A program made the translations under genes and the position numbers. This document shows positions 51,945-63,319 of a stretch of DNA of 64,000 bases, in pieces. The DNA is from Yponomeuta sedellus (lineage: Eukaryota > Arthropoda > Insecta > Lepidoptera > Yponomeutidae). The stretch covers positions 8,835,303 through 8,899,302 of the forward strand of contig OW203722.1 in NCBI GenBank assembly GCA_934045075.1, in the 5' to 3' direction. Below the pieces are notes generated by a model that did not search any database, was not told the origin of the DNA, and saw only the letters and a program-made list of their open reading frames with translations. Positions within the stretch are counted from its first letter, which is position 1. Each line of letters starts with the position of its first letter.

Positions 51945-52670
51945 AATATCAACCCTTGTATGTCTCCACTGCCGGGGCACGGGACTCTTCCTGCATCTCA
52001 GGAAGGTAAGGACAAATTCGGGGGCCAAATCCGGATTGGTGGCTTAACGACTGCCGTTAAATGACGGCCGGAACTAATGGCTTAGCGTGCCTTGTGAAGC
52101 AGGCAAGCGCTCGCAAAAAAATCCACTAGCAGTGGTCACGGGGTGGTCACCCATCCTGTTATTGCTTAACTCAAGTCGTTATCAACCCTTGTATGTCCCC
52201 ACTGCTGGGGCACAGGTCTCTTCCTGCATTGCAGGAAGGTTAGGCCGTACTCCACCACGGGGGCCAAGTCCGGGTTGGTGGAGGATTGTAAGACAGTGGC
52301 GTGCCTTACTGTCAGAAGTTATCAAGCCGCCCATAAGGCCTTTGACATGGCTTAACGACTGCCATTATATGACAGCCGGCACCAACGGCTTAACGTGCCT
52401 TGCGAAGCACGGGAGCGCTCGGAAAAATGCCACTAGCGGTAGTCACGGGACGCTCTCCCATCCCGTACCTGACCGCGCCTGTTGTTGCTTAACCAAGTGA
52501 TTGATTCCAATCACTCGCTTAGCGTGCCTTGTAAAGCACGCAAGCACTGGCAAAAAATGCCACTAGCGGTAGTCACGGGGCGGTCACCCATCCTGCACCT
52601 GACCGCGCCTATTATTGCTTAACTCAAGTGATTGATTCCAATCACTCGGTTCGACTAGGTCACGAGTGCT
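51945..52670 (-). mobile_element. 5S-like SINE array, three tandem partial copies
   Basis: Copy boundaries: 51945-52180 (with an internal deletion; ggtggcttaacgactgccgt), 52181-52505 (nearly full), and 52506-52670 (promoter half only). All point the same way. 5S-like promoter signals in reverse: ggtcacccatcc (52582-52593) and ttgcttaactcaag (about 52615). Head-to-tail multimers imply multimeric templates or repeated insertion at the same end. Confidence 0.75.
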
Positions 52671-53084
52671 TCCGGTCCAGTTTACTCATAAAAAGTAGTA
52701 AGTTTTCTTTTTTTCGGCAAAATTTTCTACTAAACCATTCACAACTTTAAGAGGAATTGTCAGGGACTCCGAGAAATGAAATTTACTTCTTTTCTCCTTA
52801 TATATCTCTGCAAGTTTAGTATTAGTGCATTCTCCTTTTCATTTTGTCTTTTCCATATATCTCTATATAGGTACACAATATTGTATTTATTTCCTCATCG
52901 CGTAGATTGTTATTATAACGTATTTATGTATGTTTATCATAGCATTAAAAAGTGAAAATTACTTTGCTAAATTCTGCCAAAAATCCCACAAGCACCATGC
53001 GGTTAGTTAATGCACCGCCCACTTTTTCAAGCAGAACAAGACAAGAACACACCACCGCCGACTATGTCCTTTAGCAACTTTCCG

Positions 53085-53205
53085 TCATAAGGTTGTCTGG
53101 AAGAAGTTGCTTTTAGCAATAAGGCCGCCAATTGTACTTTGTATCTTTACATGTTTTATAATATGTGCTCTGGTGTACAATAAAGAATATTCTTATCTTA
53201 TCGTC
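53085..53205 (+). mobile_element. Bm1/BMC1-like tail
   Basis: aaggttgtctggaagaagtt, gcttttagcaataaggccgc and tggtgtacaataaagaatat; one of the clearest copies. Confidence 0.65.
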
Positions 53206-53574
53206 CTTCCGATTAAATGTAAAGTAAAAAAGATTTTATTCACCTTTTGTGTATGTTTTACAACAGCAAAAAAGCAGACTTGCCTGTTTCTATTTAAATG
53301 TATCTACACGCAGTGAACATTAATTGAGTTCGTTATCACTTCACGCTCGCTATCTCACGTTTGGCACAAGTCTCGCCCTATCCCACCCCCAGACGGGAAA
53401 CTTCGCTTCCAAACACATATTTTAAATTTCATTGCTAGTGCAATATAAACTGGTTTTAGAGAATGGTATAATGAAGACAATTGAGTTTTAACTTGAATGG
53501 AAGCACGATCGACGTTAGGCACCAATTAGAAAAAGATATCCCAATTAATGGCGCTATTATTCAGTGAGATCTAG

Positions 53575-53680
53575 TTGTTAGGATTCCGTACCTCAAAAAG
53601 AAACACGAAACCCTTAATTGATCGATAAGTTATCCGTCTGTCTATCTGTCAAAACCATTTATCTCGGAAAGTGTGGAAGT
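53575..53680 (-). repeat. Dispersed repeat end (aggattccgtacctcaaaaa)
   Basis: The opposite end of the repeat type at 1790-1912: ggattccgtacctcaaaaag, then cgtctgtctatctgtc and atttatctcggaaagtgtgg. Confidence 0.5.
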
Positions 53681-53771
53681 ATCGAATTGAAATTGAAACT
53701 GTTTACTCTAGTCGATAGTTCCCTAAAGTTGCGAAAAACTAAAATTTCTAGGTTAACGCAAAAAAAGTTAC

Positions 53772-53862
53772 GTTGTAGACTTTTAGTCCGGATCTACTTA
53801 CGGGTGTTGTTATATCGGAAAGTCTACAATGTGTTGTGCTTACGAAAATTTTAGTTCAAAAA
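53772..53862. mobile_element. PLE terminal-arm relic, internally deleted
   Basis: gtagacttttagtccggatc runs to gttatatcggaaa, then gtctacaatgtgttgtgctt and acgaaaattttagttcaaaa. The arm start is joined directly to the tail; everything between is missing. Confidence 0.65.
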
Positions 53863-54080
53863 AGATACGACCGATTACACCGCAATAAACTTATAAACAT
53901 ACCTATAATGTTTCGACACTCACGGGACTCAAACTTCATAGGGCACTTCCTGTTGACCTAGAACTATTAAACTTGGTAAGTAATACCGTTTTACAGTACA
54001 AATAGATAAAAAACTAAAACTAAAAGTTTGTCATTAAGTTATAAAAAAAATAGTCTTTTTCTGAATCCTAAACTTTTTAT

Positions 54081-54240
54081 CGATCGATTGATATCAACTC
54101 TTGTATATCCCCACTGATAGGACACGGGGCTCTTTCCGCAACGCAGGAAGGTTAGGCCGTATGGCCTAACTTTGAAGTTTGAAGTAAAAGGCCGTTGTGG
54201 CCAAGTATATACATACTTGGCCACAACGGCCTTTTACTTC
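54081..54240 (-). mobile_element. 5'-truncated 5S-like SINE ending in a snap-back hairpin, with TSD
   Basis: TSD aaactttttatc (54069-54080, 54241-54252). The left part is the reversed SINE 3' end (gatatcaactcttgtatatc, cgcaacgcaggaaggttagg). It then carries gttaggcc-gtat-ggcctaac and a second, longer hairpin with perfect 32-base arms (54177-54208 and 54213-54244, loop atac). That hairpin overlaps the right TSD by four bases and is not SINE sequence. It was probably copied during insertion. Confidence 0.75.
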
Positions 54241-54814
54241 AAACTTTTTATCATATACTCGTATAAGCATATAAGTATGTACCTACCTACAAATACGTAC
54301 TGAACCTGTCGGTGCGCAAGTCTAACTTGCACTTGCCCGGTTTTTTATGTTGAGTTCAGAATGGATTTTATTGCTGCTACGTGACTTCAATGGCAAAAGA
54401 AGACAATGAAATCAGAAACTTTTATTATAAGTGAAAATGGGATAAAGGGAAAATAAGGACTGGAACATACTCGATTCAATATTCATACGGCAAGCGAGAC
54501 AAATCTCATAGGAGAATGTATAAAGAGCAGCAAAGCCTTCTTGTTTAGATATTTTATCATGATGTGATCTTTTAGTTTCCATTGCTAAATTTTGATAATT
54601 ATTAACATAACTCCCATATCGCTTACTGTCTCTTGGTTCCAACATATGTTCCAATTTTTGTGAATTGGTCAGACACTATACAGCAAAAATGCAGGTCATT
54701 TAGATGAAGCATCTTACCCTAATAGAAATAAGCGGGCTACAGTGTATTAAAGAACTGTTAATTAACGAAGGCAATTCAAAAACTATTTGTCGTTTGATCA
54801 CACAATACTCGCTG

Positions 54815-55005
54815 CATATAGTCGCTGCCTGTACGTAATACAGAGAGTATTGTAAAGAGGTTCGAAATTTCACTGATGCCGGTGAGTCGCCCATTAGCTC
54901 AGTTGGAAGAGCGCTGGCACGGATAGGCAGAGGTCGCGGGTTTGAACCTCAGCATGGTTTAAATAGGTTTTTTAAAATTGTCCTTAGCACGGGTTACTGC
55001 ATTAA
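54815..55005 (+). mobile_element. FB-tRNA monomer, diverged
   Basis: gcctgtacgtaatacagaga, gaaatttcactgatgccggt, gcccattagctcagttggaa, then a damaged B box (gggtttgaacctc). It ends with the long tail ccttagcacgggttactgca and an A-rich end. It has both unit and tail in one orientation, the expected non-inverted arrangement. Confidence 0.7.
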
Positions 55006-55579
55006 AAAAAACACACACACTGTTTATGTTCTGTGAGCTAGAGGCAAATATTTCTTTAATTACTGAGTAATGATCTAAAGTAATTATCTTGTTATACGAG
55101 CTATGCCACCGACTTCGTTCGTGTTGCCTACCAATAAAAATGTGTCTTTTATATTGACTACCTTTGAACCAAAATTCATTTAAATCTATTCTGCCATTTT
55201 TGCGTGACAAATATTGGAGCAAACAGATGGTGTACTGTTATCATCAATACGCCGCAAAAAGCTCACATATTGACAAAGTAACTGTATTGCCCCGAGTTTT
55301 CCAACAGTCGTTGGAGCAAAAAGTTAAATTGAAACATCCCGCAGGCTGCTCTGTTTGGGTTTGAAATACTGGATAGAGACAATTTTGCTTTAATGTATCC
55401 TGTGCTCCTGGAAGTTTTGAATTAGGTCAAGAAAAGGAGATAGGGTGGTGATAGGATAGAGTAGATTAGTTTCTTCGTAAATTTGAGTACCTGGATTAGA
55501 CTTCCAGCTCATAGTAATAACTTTGTTCCCAAAGTTACGTATATTGTCAAATTTGTATCACAATAATACTTGCTTATAT

Positions 55580-55934
55580 CTTCTTCTTTCGTATCGAAAG
55601 CGCCGCCCTCCTCTCAGACATCTCGCTCCCAGAACCGCGCCACTGCGAGCGCGCCGGGTGATGCCTCCATGAGATCCCGCAAACTGCACTGTGGAGCTTC
55701 AGGGCAGACACAAAGATGCATTGTTGTTTGTGCAGCTCCACATCGGCACAGGATGTCAGCATCTTCGGGCAGGATCCCCCATCTTTTTAGGTTATCTCTG
55801 GATCGAGCAATACCAGCACGCAGACGGTTCAGCGATCTCCATACTCTCCACTGCTTATGCTCTCCAGGTGGTATTGACTCCACCGGCTTTATGAAGTCAG
55901 GAAGGAGTTTTGTATACTCCCTCCACCTACGCAC
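55580..55934 (-). mobile_element. 5'-truncated Jockey/R1/I-group-like LINE with 13 bp TSD
   Basis: tacttgcttatat flanks at 55567-55579 and 55935-55947. The left edge cttcttctttcg is the short reverse 3' tail. Insert of 355 bp; the ORF enters from the truncated 5' edge and ends 34 bases before the tail. Confidence 0.85.
55614..55934 (-). pseudogene. LINE ORF2 C-terminus with C-x-C … H-x3-C motif
   Basis: The minus-strand frame (106 residues, open, entered at the truncation point; the apparent start is a GTG) includes S-L-N-R-L-R-A-G-I-A-R-S and N-L-K-R-W-G, then C-R-C-G-A-A-Q-T-T-M-H-L-C-V-C-P and A-V-A-R-F-W. This L-N-R-L-R-x-G … C-x-C-G … H-L-x-x-C-P layout is the C-terminal zinc-binding region of Jockey/R1/I-type LINE ORF2, thought to bind nucleic acid. 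RT and endonuclease parts are missing. It is intact in frame and so fairly young. Confidence 0.8.
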
Positions 55935-56029
55935 TACTTGCTTATATGAACTTTTAATCGTTCAATATGAATCGGGAAGCAATCTTAGTGTCTGAGATAT
56001 TCACGAGTAGTCAGGTGTCTTTGCATATT

Positions 56030-56140
56030 TTTCATGTACTGGATGCCTTCTCTCAGAGAGTGTGGGATTGATTACCACGCGTTCCCACCACTTATTGGCA
56101 ATTTCAAGCGCTGAGGTATGTTAACGCCTTAGTCATTCTA
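56030..56140 (-). mobile_element. SINE family A fragment
   Basis: gccttctctcagagagtgtg, gattaccacgcgttcccacc and atttcaagcgctgaggtatg; decayed. Confidence 0.5.
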
Positions 56141-56344
56141 ATTTTGATAAGATAATGTGAAATAAAATGCGATAAGTACCTACATAAACACATTCGAGAT
56201 TAATAAAATTCTCTCTCTCTTTTTGAGAAAGGTCTTGTCCCTATATGTTAATAGGTCCTTCATGAGTATGTAAAGGGAATGTTTAAACACAAGTAATTTG
56301 TAAAGTAAATTTTTTTTTGTCGGTTTGCCTAAATACGATGGTAT

Positions 56345-56715
56345 ATGAAGCGATCGTGGCCTGGTAGAACCGAGTGATGGGAATCAATCACTATTGTTCA
56401 GCCACACCAGGCATTGTCAGATGCTCGACGGTTGACCATCACGTGACTGCCACTAGTGATATTTTTTCCGAGCGATTCCGTGCTTCGCAAGGCATGGCAA
56501 GCAGTTGATGTCGGCTGTCATTTAATGGCTATCGTTAAGCCATGTCAGAGGCCTTACGGGCGGCTTGATAACTTCTGGCAGTTAGGCCCGCCACTGTCTT
56601 ACAATCCTCCACCCACCCGTACTGGCCCCCGTGGAGTATGACCTAACCTTCCTGCGATGCAGAAAGAGACCCGTGCCCCAGCAGTGGAGACATAAGGGGT
56701 TGATATCGAATATGA
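56345..56715 (+). mobile_element. 5S-like SINE, full length but promoter decayed
   Basis: gcgatcgtggcctggtagaa at the start and ccccagcagtggagacataa, then ggggttgatatcga at the end. The 5S-like box region (56395-56440) has several changes compared with 32990-33035. Confidence 0.7.
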
Positions 56716-57169
56716 AATGAGATAAGATATAAACACACTCGCGATTTACTTTCTCTCTCTCTTTCTTATTTTGAGACAGGCCTTGTTCTTGTACTTACGA
56801 AGAGGCTCTTATTGAGTATAGTATATTTCATTACAAGTGCGGAAAGGCTGTCATTGCAAAGAGTTCCGACAAATGTCTACCCGAGCCGAGGCGCAGCCGA
56901 AGGCGAGGATATAAAGAGTGTCAAAGGACCCTTTTACTTTACCTTTACCTTTTATGCTGTTTACGCTGTCTGCTATGCTGTCTATCAATATAATTATTTG
57001 TATTCTTTTACAGGTTATCGAGCGAAGAAGGTAGCTTGTTCAAAGAGTAACTTTTGGGAAATCTGACTAGCACTTTTATGTTTTCTTACGTTATGGAATT
57101 GGTATATTCAAACCAACTTAATGTTTTAAAAGTAATTCATCTTGTCTCATCTTAAGATAATTTACACAA

Positions 57170-57345
57170 GTTTCTCTTCATTGCTAAGCAAAATATCGTG
57201 AGGAAACTTGAGTGCCTGTTGTGTTAACATACCTTAGCGCTTCAAATTGCCAATCCACAGTGGCCACGCGTGGTGATTAAACCCATAGTCTTTCTCTAAG
57301 AGAAGACCCTTGCCGTACAATGGGACGTAAGCAAATGCCATTTAG
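57170..57345 (+). mobile_element. SINE family A, 5'-truncated
   Basis: atcgtgaggaaacttgagtg, agcgcttcaaattgccaatc, cacgcgtggtgattaaaccc and ccgtacaatgggacgtaagc. Confidence 0.6.
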
Positions 57346-58904
57346 ACTGCAAATTAAACGAAACCACACGTCACATTACTTTATATGACACACGAGGAGT
57401 TCCCAACTCCTCCGTACGCCAAAGGTATGCGCATTGGGGCCTATGTAAATAAAGTCATAACACTCTGCACCGGAAAAGGAGAGGAACTCAAACAACTCCC
57501 GAGAACAATTAAAGTTTGTCTTCTCGAGGGAAAGTAACAAAGAGTTCCTGCTAAGTGCTTTAGAAGTTGATTTGTTTGACTTATAAAACGGATCGGGCGG
57601 CGCTTTGTGGGATACCGCGGGTGGGCGATTCTGAGATGTAATGAAATCGAATTTCAAATTGCGCAATCGGTAAATCCGATCCAACATTTTCGAGTTTAGC
57701 TCTGAGAATCGACCTCCTTTTTGGAAGAGATATGCGGTAAAAGGCGATCAAAATCATAAAAAATATATCAAAAAAACGTCCTACCTACAAGACTGGCTGG
57801 CTATAGATATTGTTAATTTTTAAATAAAACAATAAATTCCAACATCTTTGATAGAACTTTTTGGTAGAACAAAATCCTCTTTGTTAATTTCCGAGGTTCC
57901 ACTAAGAGTTGGGAAGTTGACAAATTACAATCGCTTAAAAATAAAAGTACCTTTACCACAAACTTGATAATTAAAGACTCTTGTTCATGCCAAAGTTCAT
58001 TACGAATAAGTGGATTGGGACTGAATGGCACTGGATGAGAGCAAAGGCATTTTTCGGCAGTAATGCCGACCCCGCAATTCTCTAACTTTAGGTATTCCAC
58101 AGCTTTCGTCTTTTGAATTAAAGTGATTTATTTGCGGTACGTCGGAAGTCGTGAAGTTTCATCGTTTCGAACAAGGAAACAGATTTCACACTGACTCTTG
58201 TTGAGTGCCAGCCAGCCGCCGCCGCCATTCTATTTTTAAACGAAACTTTTTCTTTTTAAAAGTGTCAACTTGTCATTATATAGACATATTGCTAATGCAC
58301 AGAGTGCGCCAGGCCAAGTTCTCGCTCGACCCACACTGTGCGTATCTTTACACGAAACTATTTGAGCTCTTTTTGACCACCCATTATCTACGAATCCAGT
58401 TGTGTAACAGGTGTGTAACTTACTACTTGTCCCAGGACTGAACACTAGCTAAAAGATTAAGGTAACTGGAAAAAAAAATATTGATCCAGCTAGCATAGTT
58501 ATGAGATATGGGTGCCTATACAATCAATTTTCGGTTCTCTAAAGTAATTAAGTCACTCACTCATTAACTCACTTACCTAAACAGTCACTCACTCCTTTGT
58601 AGATGTTATTTCTTATCTCTCTTAAGTCCTGTGTAATGTTTCGTGTACAATAAAATATAATGATAATAGTATGGTATAATAGGTGGTGATGTGTTTGTCT
58701 TTTGTTGAATACCCTGATTCAAATTCATGAAACAATCAAACATCAGTCACTGTACAATCTATTCGCTGCCTTATTACTCCGTAAACGGTTTTTTAAACGT
58801 CGTCAATCATAGACAGAACGATGAAATGGCTTCGTGATCTGAAGGATAACTTCTATATTATTAAGTTTAGCTACTGCTAACTCAAAGGAAATAAATAAAT
58901 TACT
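57346..58904. other. Unassigned stretch
   Basis: 57375-57700 has decent base composition and a 103-codon minus frame without motifs. 58595-58680 resembles a worn Bm1-like tail (ttatctctcttaagtcctgt, cgtgtacaataaaatataat). Otherwise nothing. Confidence 0.3.
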
Positions 58905-59350
58905 ACCACTCAACACAATTACTTGTCCTGATTCCAAACTAGGATATACTTGTAACGGTGCAAACCTCTTTGCACCATTTTTTTATACTTAAATAAATCT
59001 GTCTATCATTTTCTATATTTGAAATTACGTCACCCATTTTTGAGATTTCCTTGAATTTTTAGCATTAGCACTTTACATTTCAATTAGACCGGACTACATA
59101 AATCGTCCTTTACCTGCTTATTCTGTATGCTATCAAGTTCTTTTGTTTATCATTAATTAATTGATTAATAATTAACAATAAATAAAACACAGAGTTGAAG
59201 TCGTTCCAGTTTATTATTTATAAAACGTTTAACAACTTCACACACTGTGCTAAGGCCACCAAACAAGGGCATCCCAAGCATGGAACTAAACCCATCCTGA
59301 GGCCATTTGTACAAATTTACGGCGGCCCACAGTAGAAATTGAACCCATGG
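58905..59350 (-). mobile_element. SINE family B relic split by a solo LTR
   Basis: Left part 58920-58950 (cctgattccaaactaggata); right part 59243-59350 (cactgtgctaaggccaccaa, ggcggcccacagtagaaatt, gaacccatggtaagcc). Equivalent to 44335-44510. Confidence 0.5.
58951..59242 (+). mobile_element. Solo LTR
   Basis: tgtaacggtgcaaacctctt to acaacttcaca, about 292 bp, starting TG and ending CA. Possible 4 bp target duplication tact/cact with one mismatch. Related to the LTR at 19129-19396, with gttgaagtcgttccagt shared near the 3' end. No PBS follows, so this is a recombination product. Confidence 0.65.
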
Positions 59351-59559
59351 TAAGCCAATTCATTAGTCGAATAATATCTAGGTACTATAAAAACGAAATA
59401 AACCAAATATATGATAAAAAAAATATTTTTTTATGTAGAGATGGTAGGGCAACGAAAAAACGCGAGTCTTACATCCTAGAGCTCTTCGCTTAAATTACAC
59501 CAATTCCTTTCTTTTACATGTTCAGTACACCTCGAAATTTGTACTAGCAATTCGCTAAC

Positions 59560-60090
59560 GGTGAAGGAAACATCTTAAGGACAACAGAGAGAGAGTTTTA
59601 ATCGGGTATGTGGTTTCAAACTGTCGCATACGTGGGATCCGGTCATCAAGAAGTATTCGAGTAGAAAAAAGTCACATGGCTTATTGTCCGACATTGTCAG
59701 TGTAGTGTGTCGCAACCTTAATAGTGCTTTGTGATGGCTGATTGATGGTAGTCTGAAACCTTATCAGCCGAAGATGCGAACGGGCACCAGCCATCAGTCT
59801 TCTCGTGACCACGATGCCTGTAACGCCGTCGAAACGTCGAGGTAAAATAGCAATAAATTACTACGCGATTAAGCCCCGAAAATATTCTAACGAGGACAAC
59901 TGAGTGTCTGAGATGTTCACAAACGTAGGGACTTGAAATCACTTATCCAACGTGGTCTCGCGTGACGAATAAGCTCATGGTCTCTTTTTCCATTAGAGCG
60001 GTAGCAGCGGAGCGGTAGGATGCGGTTTCTTATACGGGAGGTCGTGGATTCGAGTCCCTTCGTGTACCAATGTCTTTGTTTTTTTTTAAG
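59560..60090 (+). mobile_element. SINE family A interrupted by element X, with a tRNA-like head downstream
   Basis: ctaacggtgaaggaaacatc, then the insert, then tgagtgtctgagatgttcac and aataagctcatggtctct. At 60001-60060 a plus-strand tRNA-like head follows (cggtagcagcggagcggtag, ggtcgtggattcgagtccc), although the head normally precedes the body. So two family A copies are joined or one was rearranged. Confidence 0.5.
59593..59890 (+). mobile_element. Element X, copy with 8 bp TSD
   Basis: aggacaac flanks the insert just left of agagagagagttttaatcgg and again after cgaaaatattctaacg. The body matches 2744-3076 from the tttaatcgg junction onward. It lacks the inverted 5' piece. Confidence 0.6.
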
Positions 60091-60120
60091 TTAGTTACAT
60101 TTGCGAAATTATCGCAACAA

Positions 60121-60405
60121 TCGATATCAACCCTTCTAAGTCCCCACTGTTGGGGCATAGGTATCTTACTGCATCGCAGGAAGGTTAGGCCAAATTCGGG
60201 GGCCAAATCCGGATTGATAGAGGATTGTAAGACAGTGAAGGGCTTTACTGTCAAGAGTTATCAAGCCGGCCATAACGCCTCTGATATGGCGTAACAACTG
60301 CCGTTACATGACAGCCGGCACCAATGGCTTAGCGTGCCTTGTAGAGGTTGGGCTATACTCCACCACGGGGACCAAGTCCGGGTAGGTGGAGGATTGTAAG
60401 ACAGT
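60121..60405 (-). mobile_element. 5S-like SINE pieces, rearranged
   Basis: cgatatcaacccttctaagt to ccaatggcttagcgtgcctt, followed directly by a second 3' segment (60345-60405; ggctatactccaccacgggg). A deletion or partial tandem copy. Confidence 0.6.
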
Positions 60406-60419
60406 GGCAGCAATCGTGG

Positions 60420-60500
60420 CAATACCACTTGAAGGAAAACATCGTGAGGAAATCCAAGCGTCTGTTAAAAGTAAGCGCTTGCTGCATAGCATGGCCCAAT
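60420..60500 (+). mobile_element. SINE family A scrap
   Basis: aataccacttgaaggaaaac and atcgtgaggaaatccaagcg; then lost. Confidence 0.4.
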
Positions 60501-60604
60501 CATAAGGCTTAGTGCGGAAATCTCAAGTCTAACTATATTTACAATTACATCTCCCTCTCTTTCTGAAAGTGGGACCAGTACATGTGATTTGCATGTACTT
60601 AATA

Positions 60605-60710
60605 GATGATTTATACAGTGTCCAGTGGCACCTTCACCCACACTAGATAGGTGAAGGAACCGCTCAAACGCTGCAGTGCCTTGGACATTGTTCTTATTTA
60701 CAGCGTTAAA
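60605..60710 (-). repeat. Dispersed repeat shared with 14040-14185
   Basis: acagtgtccagtggcacctt and cgctgcagtgccttggacat are the reverse complement of the 14098-14170 stretch. gtgaaggtg-type segments (cacctt/ggtgaag) add a small inverted pair. Confidence 0.5.
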
Positions 60711-61490
60711 GTACTGTGAAGATTATTGATATTCAACAAATACAGGTTTACAGAATTCCAGTTACGAGTATCTCGCCATTGGACTAATAAAAACCTTGGG
60801 TCATTTTATGCGAATGCTTTTTATAGGCATGTTAATTAAAATACAATTTTGTTTATCAACACCTTTATTTGTCAATAAAGCAGGTGTCTTATCTAGAAAA
60901 AGCGACAGTTTTAATGTCACCTGGGGCCTTACAGACATTTACCTGCAAAGTAAGGTTCCATGTACCGAGATCTCGCAGATAAATTGATTGGTCCCGTTCG
61001 GAATCTAACAACAAGTTCACTTCACGCCGAGTAGATTGGTACCTAAAAGCATTAAGGTTGAAAAGCACTTTTTCACTTCTTATTAGACCTGCAGCGGGGC
61101 ATAAATCGTATGTTAGTCCCTAGGGAAAATGTATACATACTTTTGATTTACAAAACACTTCGTAACAGTCAATCACAACACTCATCGGCAGTTAATCGGA
61201 ACGATGGGTTTTTATTGGTACTTACATATTTTTCATTATTTAAATTTCTAAGAGGGACTTCGTATTTGGTATCAACCTACTAGAATACAGATATATTAAA
61301 ATCCGCCTGTTAGAAAACATAATTCGTTTCTCAAGACCTAAGGTGTTTTATAATTCCTGCTTTAAAATCATTAAATTTAATGTATTTTATATATATTTAT
61401 ATAAGTGCCTTTTGATAAAATTAAATAAAAACTATAAGCTAAATAAAATAAAAAGCTGCCTCGTTTATCTCGCAGAATCAACCTTTTCTA

Positions 61491-61660
61491 TCTCTTTTAT
61501 ATAAAAATGAATCGCTGAATGTGTTGGTAAGCGGAAATCTCGAGAGCAGCTGAACCGAATTCGCTAATTCTTTATTTAGAATATTCCTTGAAGTAAGAAG
61601 ATGGTTCTTACAGAAAAAGAAAAAAAAATTAAGGCGGTACGAAGTTCGCTGGGTCAGCTT
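61491..61660 (+). mobile_element. Non-autonomous Helitron (Lep1-like), copy 3
   Basis: Starts TC after an A. It holds gaatcgctgaatgtgttggt, gcggaaatctcgagagcagc and gtacgaagttcgctgggtca, then gctt instead of gctag, so the 3' end is mutated. Confidence 0.7.
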
Positions 61661-61669
61661 ACATATAGA

Positions 61670-62699
61670 TAAGATTACATATAGATAGATAGATAGATAA
61701 GAAAACTATATGACACTTTCTCTTCTTTTTAGGAACTCTTTTTCTTTTGTTCATTTACTTTAATATTGCTCGTTTTTTAACTGTTAAAATGAGCTGAATC
61801 GGTGGTTGTGGAGTTCTTTTTCGGAACACTTAATAGTCATATGTAAAGTGGTTTTTGTAGTCGCTACTCGATAATGATAAAGTATAACAAAAAGTTAGAA
61901 ACGTATGCAATAAACTGACCAAAGCAAGAAAGTTTTGTTGTTCATGTTATTTCTTTACTTACCAAATCGTTTTGTTAGTTTTTATTTCGTTTTAAAGTAG
62001 AAAGGAGACGATGATTTCTGGGCCCGATTGTAAATAGTTGAGATATGGTTTTAAAAAAGCGTTATATTTTTCTATTTTAAAATATAAAAAATGAGCTCAA
62101 TTCACAATCTGGAAAACGATAAATCTTAAAAATAAGTTTCTGTCCCTAACAAAATAGGATGCCGAATACTTTAATCGAATAGTCTGCATGTATTAACCCG
62201 TCTTTGTCAACTGTATTTTTAATCTGTGTCTATGCTAACACCTAACAGTGACAGGCGTGACAGCTCCCTGACTTAATCCATGATCACTGATCATTCGTCA
62301 TCTCGTATCGTTTAGTGCATTTTGAGTGTGTTTCCTGCTGTTTTTGTTATTATAATTCTCTAACCAGTGCTTTCTTTCTACAGACTTACGATCTTGCTTA
62401 ACTTGTACGGACACGGATAAGTTTAGTATAAGTTTCATTGTCAGCTTGTTGCAGTCTCACTTTTACTAAATCTCTTATAACTCTGCTCTCAGATTGTCAA
62501 AATCCGCAGAATTTTCCGAAATGGTTTGCTAATATATAAACTCTAAATTGACATCTCTTTCACCTTTTTACACCCAGGCCCAAGAGTGTAATTTGGTGTA
62601 TCCGTCTCCTTTCATATTTAAGAGACAGTAAAAAGCAAAGCAAGTGTGAATCTATGACATATGATTTTTTTTTCTTATTGACAGTTAAAACAAATCGAA
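61670..62699. other. Unassigned AT-rich stretch
   Basis: Short (agat)n run at 61676-61700. No gene or repeat recognised beyond it. Confidence 0.35.
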
Positions 62700-62785
62700 C
62701 GTGATCATACACATGTATACATACATGCGTACATGCATATATACATACGTGCATTAATGCATACATACAGGCAAACCTACATACA
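62700..62785. repeat. Degenerate (CATA/CATG)n run
   Basis: atgtatacatacatgcgtac and related text to acctacatacata; interrupted. Confidence 0.7.
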
Positions 62786-62899
62786 TATCGCAGTTGGGTA
62801 AAAAGTCCGCCGAGATTTTTTTGCGCAGTATTATAGAAGCTGTCGCTTACCACCGTCACAAGACTCACGTATGGAAAACTGCGCTGATACCCTTCTTTT

Positions 62900-63319
62900 A
62901 GGCTTTCGTGCAGTCGCGTAAATACTGATATTTTGGTTTGAAACGAGTCTTTTAAATGAACGTCTGGCTAAAAGACACAAAAGTATCAGACATGAAACTC
63001 CATTTCATATTTCACCAGGCAATTTGGAAACAACAGTTAGCGGTTATATTTATGGTTCGCCCCCGGACCATATCTCGCGGGGCCCGGATGTCTTTTGTGC
63101 TCTAATGGAATCACCGTATTATGCTAAGCAAGTTGGTGCAATTGCAAGCCTCCTTTACGGTCCGCATTCATGCCAGCTGGGCGATTCCAAGACGCTCGGT
63201 AAGGCTCGTGCTCCCAAATTTGTGAATTCGGAAATCGATAAGTGACATTTCAGTCTACCCGCTAATCTAAGAACTGCAAGTTAGAAAAACATCCGCTCAG
63301 TTCCAGTTAATCATCAACG
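62900..63319. other. Unassigned stretch
   Basis: A 73-codon frame at 63024-63245 without motifs. Slightly GC-richer than neighbours. Confidence 0.3.

Noticed and set aside
52087..52500. 137-codon frame in the 5S SINE array
   Set aside because: Antisense read through SINE copies; repeats the same residues in each copy and has no domain.
55570..55995. 141-codon plus-strand frame opposite the LINE C-terminus
   Set aside because: Shadow of the real minus-strand LINE frame, which has the conserved C-x-C … H-x3-C motif.
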